DNA of 60,955 bases from Fulvivirga marina (GTDB lineage Bacteria; Bacteroidota; Bacteroidia; Cytophagales; Cyclobacteriaceae): positions 111,794 through 172,748 of the forward strand of contig NZ_JAEUGD010000016.1 of NCBI RefSeq assembly GCF_016775155.1, read 5' to 3'. Under the pieces are notes generated by a model. That model was not told where the DNA came from, did no database searches, and worked only from the letters and a program-made list of their open reading frames with translations. The position numbers and the translations under genes are program-made. Positions 56,429 through 60,955 of this stretch are shown in pieces. Each line of letters opens with the position of its first letter. Position 1 is the stretch's first letter.

Positions 56429-57013
56429 ATGACAATGGAAACGACTCATATATTATCTCATTGGCGATATTATCTTGCATTAGAAAGTGATCTTGAAAAA
56501 ATTTCACGCTATATAGAATTTCATCCTTCTAACAATAAAACTTACTCGATTGAATTAGCACATCTTTTCCTTACTTCATGTTCCGAAATTGATGTTCTTT
56601 TCAAGTTAATTTGCACCAAATTTGACCCATCGAGTAAAGCTTCGAACATCAACAACTATCAAGATGAACTATTAAATCATCATTTTGAGATTGTACATGA
56701 ATATGTTTATTTAGATAGATTCAATTATGGATTTCAGCCATTTAACCAATGGCATGAGTTTAAAGTTCTTGACTGGTGGTCGGCCCATAATAAAGTTAAA
56801 CATACTAGGGATCAACATTTCCCTAAAGCAAATTTAATAAATACTTTAATGGCCATGGGTGCTCTTCTAATTTTGAACATATATTTCTATACAATAAATA
56901 CAAATAGCGAATTAACAATTGTATCCATAAAAGAAACAATGCGAAAACTACGCCCAATGTCTCACTTTCTATCACTAAAAAGTCAATACTATCCGGTATC
57001 AATAATTGCATAA
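56429..57013 (+). CDS. HEPN-like helical protein
   Basis: A 194-aa helical protein. Its middle (W-W-S-A-H-N-K-V-K-H-T-R-D-Q-H-F, about residues 116-131, followed by A-N-L-I-N-T-L-M-A) recalls HEPN-like hypothetical proteins with a W-W-x-x-x-N-x-x-K-H-x-R signature. The canonical R-x4-6-H RNase motif is not clear. Six bases later a membrane protein begins, so they form an operon near attR. Toxin or defence role is inferred only. Confidence 0.55.
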   Translation: MTMETTHILSHWRYYLALESDLEKISRYIEFHPSNNKTYSIELAHLFLTSCSEIDVLFKLICTKFDPSSKASNINNYQDELLNHHFEIVHEYVYLDRFNYGFQPFNQWHEFKVLDWWSAHNKVKHTRDQHFPKANLINTLMAMGALLILNIYFYTINTNSELTIVSIKETMRKLRPMSHFLSLKSQYYPVSIIA

Positions 57014-57019
57014 AATTTA

Positions 57020-57622
57020 ATGGAAGACAGTAGTTTTAAATCAGTACGAAAGGGACTAATTGCTCTTTGTTTACTAATTATATCTCTTTTCTTATTAAAG
57101 ATCGAAATTACAGACTCTAAATTAAGCCTTCCTTTTTTGGGTGGAGCAAAAATCCAAGAGCCATTCTGGATTTTCAGAATTATCTATATTTTTTTCATTT
57201 ATTATTCTTGGAAATACTATCAATACATGATGCATGAACACACAGAGGGAAACCTAATAGAAAAAGCTAAACAAAATTTTGTAAACACATATGGCAGGTT
57301 CCATACCAGCCAAGCGAGATTAATAGCCACTCAGGAGCTGGGACATGAAAACGTAACCAGCGATATAAGTTATGAGGCTAAGAACGGCTTTGTAGCAACT
57401 TTTACTTGTTATTATATAGACCCAAGAACCAGAAATCGATTTCCGTATGCCGTTGATTTGAAAATCCCTTTTTATAAACATCTACTACATTACATGTTCT
57501 CAAATCCAGAATTTACCATTCTCTTCTTACCCATTATTTTATGGTTTTTTGTAATTTTCGTTGTCCTATTTCCTAAATGGGATGGTGGATTAAGTCTTTG
57601 GCCATACATTATCAATTCATAG
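57020..57622 (+). CDS. Membrane protein paired with HEPN-like gene
   Basis: A 200-aa protein with helices near residues 13-30, 50-66 and 162-182 and a cytoplasmic or periplasmic middle domain. No family recognised. Paired with the HEPN-like gene (6-bp gap), it could be an effector that acts on the membrane when triggered; that is a hypothesis. Confidence 0.6.
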   Translation: MEDSSFKSVRKGLIALCLLIISLFLLKIEITDSKLSLPFLGGAKIQEPFWIFRIIYIFFIYYSWKYYQYMMHEHTEGNLIEKAKQNFVNTYGRFHTSQARLIATQELGHENVTSDISYEAKNGFVATFTCYYIDPRTRNRFPYAVDLKIPFYKHLLHYMFSNPEFTILFLPIILWFFVIFVVLFPKWDGGLSLWPYIINS

Positions 57623-57720
57623 TGTTAAGTTCTATGTCAAGTTTTTGCAGAAAATTGATGTATATCCACTATTAAACGACTCATATAATATTGATTTTCA
57701 ACATTTTAATTACAAGCATT

Positions 57721-57767
57721 AGGATTCATAACCCTGAGGTCACGGGTTCAACTCCCGTCCTCGCTAC
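57721..57767. repeat. attR, right attachment repeat (tRNA 3' fragment)
   Basis: 47 bp identical to 41140-41186. It is the chromosome's original tRNA 3' end, displaced by the element and now without promoter or 5' half. Confidence 0.93.
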
Positions 57768-57768
57768 G

Positions 57769-57803
57769 AAAAGCCGATTATCATAAGATGATCGGCTTTT
57801 TTT
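57769..57803 (+). terminator. Displaced original tRNA terminator
   Basis: A 14-bp stem with ATAA loop (57783-57786), then a T run. It sits just after attR, where the tRNA gene's own terminator stood before integration. Confidence 0.8.
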
Positions 57804-57829
57804 CTGAAAGCCTATCTAATCCATATAGA

Positions 57830-58135
57830 TTACAATTCATTTTGAAGGCTATTTATCCACTCGCTATCTTTCTTGTTGGTCTTGTGTCCAGGAACGTTCT
57901 TAATGTGACGGGCATTCACAAGAAACTCTTCTAGAATATGATAAACAGGCTTCCTATATACTCCGGTACCTTCCATGGCAATATGGGTAATGCCCTGATT
58001 TTGGAGCCAGCCTACTAGCATATAAAGATCATCGGTAAAGGTGGAAAATGTCTGAGTTTATGCTTCAACATCCTTACCCTTTGATAGAAGCAACTACAGT
58101 GTCTTTGTAGACATCAAGCTCACAACCACATGATA
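57830..58135 (-). pseudogene. IS110-family transposase remnant
   Basis: An N-terminal fragment of an IS110 transposase. The intact part (57830-58021) encodes A-M-E-G-T-G-V-Y-R-K-P-V-Y-H-I-L-E and V-P-G-H-K-T-N-K-K-D-S-E-W, family hallmarks of the DEDD nuclease part. Upstream, C-E-L-D-V-Y-K-D-T-V-V-A-S-I-K-G is in another frame, and a stop (TAA) lies before T-Q-T-F-S. So there is at least one frameshift and one stop, and the C-terminal half is gone. Not active. It lies outside attR. Confidence 0.8.
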
Positions 58136-58261
58136 ATAATATAGGAAGGAAGTTCACCAACAGCCATGATACAAGTCGTTAAGTTTTATTGGTACAAAGG
58201 TACCGCCCGGCTAAAAGCCTCAACTTTCATAGCTGTTAGTGATTCCTAAATCATGTATGTT

Positions 58262-59659
58262 TTATTGATAAAATACTATTTGCACCCTTCTGTTTTCGCT
58301 TGCCCCCTGTTTTGTAGAATTATCTGCAATAGGTTCCTTTTCCCCTTTACCAATAGAAATCACCCTTGATGGATCAATTCCCTTTTCGAGCAGTGAATTG
58401 GCAATTCGCTGCGCTCTTTTTTCGGAAAGCTGTAAATTGAAGGCCTCATCACCCGAACTACTGGCATGCCCGATAACTTTAACTTTAAACGCAGGCTCTT
58501 CATTCAAAATTTGCACTACCTGGGTAATTACCCTAAACTGATTATCAGATATTACCTTGCTGTCAGACTCATTTTCAAACCGTATGAATTGATCCCTGTT
58601 ACCAAACATAAGATTTGCAGACTGCAGTTTACTTGTTTGATCTACCTCAGGAGCAACCTCCCCTGCCGGAGCCTCTTCAGGTAGAGTCCGAACTGAATCA
58701 GGTTCAGGTTCCGATACCACCTGAGTAGGTTTTGATTCCTCAAGTATAAGTTTAGGGCTTGGATTAACGGGAGCCGAATCAGGTATTGCCTGCGTTGATG
58801 ATTTCCTACAAAGCTTAATCCCCAACATTATACCATGAGATACCCCTGTTGTATTCTTACCACCAAAATCGAAACTATATGCCATTGAAAACTTGTCATT
58901 TAACATAAGTTCTGCCATAGCAACCATTCCATAGTGGGACCTATAGATCATCCCCATTCCAATTATGTTTTTCCACCTGGCCCGAGCCCCAGTCTCTATT
59001 TGATCGTTCTGAGTAATGAGGCTTCGGTATAACACAGAAGTTTCGACCATCCATGTAGGACTGGAAAACCACTGATAAGAAGCATACATATTAGCCCTCT
59101 CACCACTCCCTATTTTTTGTGCCAAATTAATAGGTTGAGGCAGAGCTACCCCTAGCTTTAAATGAGGAGAAGTAAACATTAGTCCGGTACCAATGGCAAG
59201 TTCAGAACCATTCTGATTTTGCTCCATTAAGATACGATCCGAATAACTGGTAGCAACAACATCATCTAAGTTAAACCGTTGATAGTTTATACCTCCGGAA
59301 ACCCCCGCATGCAAGCTACTTTCTTTCGCAATTTTGATATGATAGGCATAAGATAGTTTTCCGGAAACCTGAGATAATAATCCGGCATTTACCATTTGTA
59401 GATTAAGGCCTAAACCATGCGCCTTGAATACACGGCTATCCATGGTAATACCAGTAGTTGCAGGAGCATTGTTAACACCGGACCACTGCATTCGTTGATT
59501 AATAAAGCCCCGGAAACAATTATCCATACCCACAGAAGCAGGGTTGATCAGATATAAGTTCTGATTGTAAAAATTGTTGAGTCCCAATTGCTGAGCCTGA
59601 CCCGAAACACCTACAAGAAGGGTGCTTACGATTAGAAATATGTTATTGAAGTTACGCAT
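58262..59659 (-). CDS. PorP/SprF-like protein fused to OmpA domain
   Basis: A 465-aa outer-membrane protein. A signal peptide (1-23) is followed by a PorP/SprF beta-barrel domain (N-L-Y-L-I-N-P-A-S-V-G near residue 34; about 25-290), a proline-rich linker (about 290-340), and an OmpA peptidoglycan-binding domain (about 355-465; L-S-E-K-R-A-Q-R-I, G-K-G-E-K-E-P-I, E-N-R-R-V-Q-I). PorP/SprF proteins pair with type B substrates of the type IX secretion system. It lies 10 bp downstream of such a substrate gene in one operon. Confidence 0.9.
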   Translation of the reverse strand: MRNFNNIFLIVSTLLVGVSGQAQQLGLNNFYNQNLYLINPASVGMDNCFRGFINQRMQWSGVNNAPATTGITMDSRVFKAHGLGLNLQMVNAGLLSQVSGKLSYAYHIKIAKESSLHAGVSGGINYQRFNLDDVVATSYSDRILMEQNQNGSELAIGTGLMFTSPHLKLGVALPQPINLAQKIGSGERANMYASYQWFSSPTWMVETSVLYRSLITQNDQIETGARARWKNIIGMGMIYRSHYGMVAMAELMLNDKFSMAYSFDFGGKNTTGVSHGIMLGIKLCRKSSTQAIPDSAPVNPSPKLILEESKPTQVVSEPEPDSVRTLPEEAPAGEVAPEVDQTSKLQSANLMFGNRDQFIRFENESDSKVISDNQFRVITQVVQILNEEPAFKVKVIGHASSSGDEAFNLQLSEKRAQRIANSLLEKGIDPSRVISIGKGEKEPIADNSTKQGASENRRVQIVFYQ

Positions 59660-59669
59660 GTCAAAAAGG

Positions 59670-60955
59670 TTATCTTAATAATGTAATTGCACCCGTTCGG
59701 CTTTCTTTACCGCTGCAGGAAATACTGTAGTAATAGGTACCTTCGGGCAGCTCATTGCCTTTGTAGGTGCCGTTCCAGTCATTGTTATATCCGGTACTTT
59801 CATGCAACAAATTACCATAACCACTAAAAATTCTAATGGTGCAGTCGTCAAGGAGCCAATTGCCTTTTATCTCCCAAGTATCATTATCCCCATCTCCATT
59901 AGGACTCATAAAATTGTTGATTTCAATGTTTTCGTTGACTGTAATTGTTATGTCTGCTGAAGAACTACATCCTTGACTATTCGTAGCGGTTAAGGTATAT
60001 ATGCTTGTTGCAGTAGGGGATACTAAAGGATTTTGAATAAATGGATCATCCAGGCCAATTCCAGGACTCCATTCGTAACTTACAGCATCATCTACGGAAA
60101 CATCCATTTGGTGAGAGAAACCAGCATCAATCTCTGCATCAGCACCCATATTAATTACCGGCATTGGATAACGAGTAATATTAAAACTACATGTAGCGGT
60201 ATTACCAGAAGGATCAGTGGCAGTATAAACATTGGTTGTTATCCCGACAGGAAATACCGAACCACTCTTTAGGCCGGAGGTCAGAACGACAGTAACTCCT
60301 GCACAATCGTTGGCAACAGGTTCACTGAACACTATTACCTGGTCGCAACTTTGAACGTCAGCAGGACAAGTAATTGTCGGAGCAATGACGTCAAAAGGTA
60401 TAACATTAAAACTACATTGTGCACTATTGCCGTTGCTATCCTGAGCGGTAAGCGTAATAACCTGTGTAGTCGATATAAATGTTCCCGCTGCCGGTGATTG
60501 GGTTACAGTAGTTATAGTGCAATTATCCGTAGCTGTAGCTAAACCTGTATAATCCGGCAAGGTATATTGGCAAGAACCATCAAAACTTACATTCTGGTCA
60601 CTGGGACAGATGATAACCGGGTTCGTGTTATCCACAGGAATTACATTGAATGTACATTGTGCTGTGTTTCCATTGGCGTCCTGTGCTGTAAGTGTTATCA
60701 CTTGTGTGGTAGTAATTATTGTTCCTGCCACTGGAGATTGGGTTACGGTAGGCACACTACAATTATCCGAAGCTGTAGCCAGACTTGTATAATCAGGTAA
60801 TATAAACTGGCAAGAGCTATCAAAACTCACATTCTCGTCACTGGGACAGGTGATAACCGGATTCGTGTTATCCGCAGGAATTACATTAAATGTACATTGT
60901 GCTGTGTTTCCGTTGCCGTCCTGTGCTGTAAGTGTTATTAATTGTGTGGTAGTAA
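59670..60955 (-). CDS. HYR-repeat adhesin with type B T9SS C-terminal domain, N-terminus outside window
   Basis: The frame is open at the window edge, so the start lies beyond 60955. Visible are tandem HYR domains (about 81 aa each, V-D-N-T-N-P-V-I-x-C-P...), one more diverged HYR, a PKD-like domain (Y-E-W-S-P-G-I-G-L), and at the end the gliding-motility type C-terminal domain (N-F-M-S-P-N-G-D-G-D-N-D-T-W-E-I-K-G ... G-T-Y-Y-Y). Exported by the type IX system and probably a cell-surface adhesin. The PorP/SprF partner follows. Confidence 0.9.
   Translation of the reverse strand, partial: TTTQLITLTAQDGNGNTAQCTFNVIPADNTNPVITCPSDENVSFDSSCQFILPDYTSLATASDNCSVPTVTQSPVAGTIITTTQVITLTAQDANGNTAQCTFNVIPVDNTNPVIICPSDQNVSFDGSCQYTLPDYTGLATATDNCTITTVTQSPAAGTFISTTQVITLTAQDSNGNSAQCSFNVIPFDVIAPTITCPADVQSCDQVIVFSEPVANDCAGVTVVLTSGLKSGSVFPVGITTNVYTATDPSGNTATCSFNITRYPMPVINMGADAEIDAGFSHQMDVSVDDAVSYEWSPGIGLDDPFIQNPLVSPTATSIYTLTATNSQGCSSSADITITVNENIEINNFMSPNGDGDNDTWEIKGNWLLDDCTIRIFSGYGNLLHESTGYNNDWNGTYKGNELPEGTYYYSISCSGKESRTGAITLLR
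60410..60955 (-). repeat. Tandem HYR-coding DNA repeats, period 243 bp
   Basis: The block at 60652-60714 is nearly identical to 60895-60955, and less so to 60410-60470. The offset is 243 bp (81 codons). High similarity of the outer copies suggests recent duplication or gene conversion. The array continues past the edge. Confidence 0.85.

Larger units (their letters stand above)
41140..57767. mobile_element. 16.6-kb integrated phage-like element in tRNA-Met
   Basis: Bounded by a 47-bp perfect direct repeat of the tRNA 3' end, with a tyrosine integrase directly inside attL. Contents in order: integrase, HTH protein, unknown 90-aa protein, repeat-rich control region, Rep-like protein, origin-like repeats, small ORFs, ClpP-type protease, collar fibre, TerS-like protein, membrane/Abi-like operon (minus), tape measure, PLD/zinc protein (minus), HEPN-like and membrane pair. 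Capsid, portal, large terminase and tail tube are not recognised. It is therefore a defective prophage or a satellite-type element with replication and tail genes. Confidence 0.9.

Noticed and set aside
57721-57767. Second tRNA gene
   Set aside because: Only the 3' 47 nt are present, with no D arm or 5' acceptor strand; it is attR.

Overview
The window looks like chromosome of a Bacteroidota bacterium, most likely a Cytophagales-type gliding or polymer-degrading marine or soil species. Supporting evidence: a type B type-IX-secretion C-terminal domain and a PorP/SprF-like outer-membrane protein (58262-60955), a short primary sigma factor without region 1.1, TAnnTTTG-type -7 promoter boxes, a sensor kinase with a two-component-regulator propeller, and a secreted GH18 chitinase. 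The genus is not determined from the sequence.

Layout. 1-15.7 kb: ordinary chromosomal genes. These are a secreted chitinase (runs off the left edge), a flavoprotein, a quinone oxidoreductase, EamA and MATE transporters, a nitrilase-fold amidohydrolase, a DEAD-type helicase, a YbiT-like ABC-F ATPase, a large propeller sensor kinase and a cold-shock protein. 15.9-23.8 kb: a compact plus-strand unit with an MpaB/DUF2236-type oxygenase, two small polytopic membrane proteins (the second resembling Pyr4-type terpene cyclases), then a 1722-aa Ser/Thr kinase-ATPase-GAF-histidine kinase. 23.8-41 kb: housekeeping and sensory genes. These are DeaD, a TPR sensor kinase, DUF763, a frameshifted HutD, DUF2267, a GAF membrane protein, the SatD/DUF3307 pair with a repeated palindromic operator, TrxB, RpoD, the rpsO-pnp operon, an LptF/G permease and a START-like protein.

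41.1-57.8 kb: a 16.6-kb integrated element in a tRNA-Met(CAT) gene, bounded by an exact 47-bp direct repeat (41140-41186 and 57721-57767). It carries a tyrosine integrase, a small HTH protein, a winged-helix replication-initiator-like protein with iterons and several other repeat families directly downstream (an origin-like locus), and a run of phage-type genes: ClpP-type protease, tail-collar fibre with HxH repeats, small-terminase-like protein and tape measure. I recognise no capsid, portal or large terminase. Three cargo blocks interrupt or follow the phage genes: a two-gene membrane-anchored operon resembling abortive-infection proteins, a PLD/zinc-ribbon protein, and a HEPN-like plus membrane protein pair next to attR. 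The element is either a reduced prophage or a plasmid-like phage satellite with defence cargo. It is the most interesting region in the window.

57.8-61 kb: a decayed IS110 transposase remnant just outside attR, then a PorP/SprF-OmpA fusion and the C-terminal part of a HYR-repeat adhesin exported by the type IX system.
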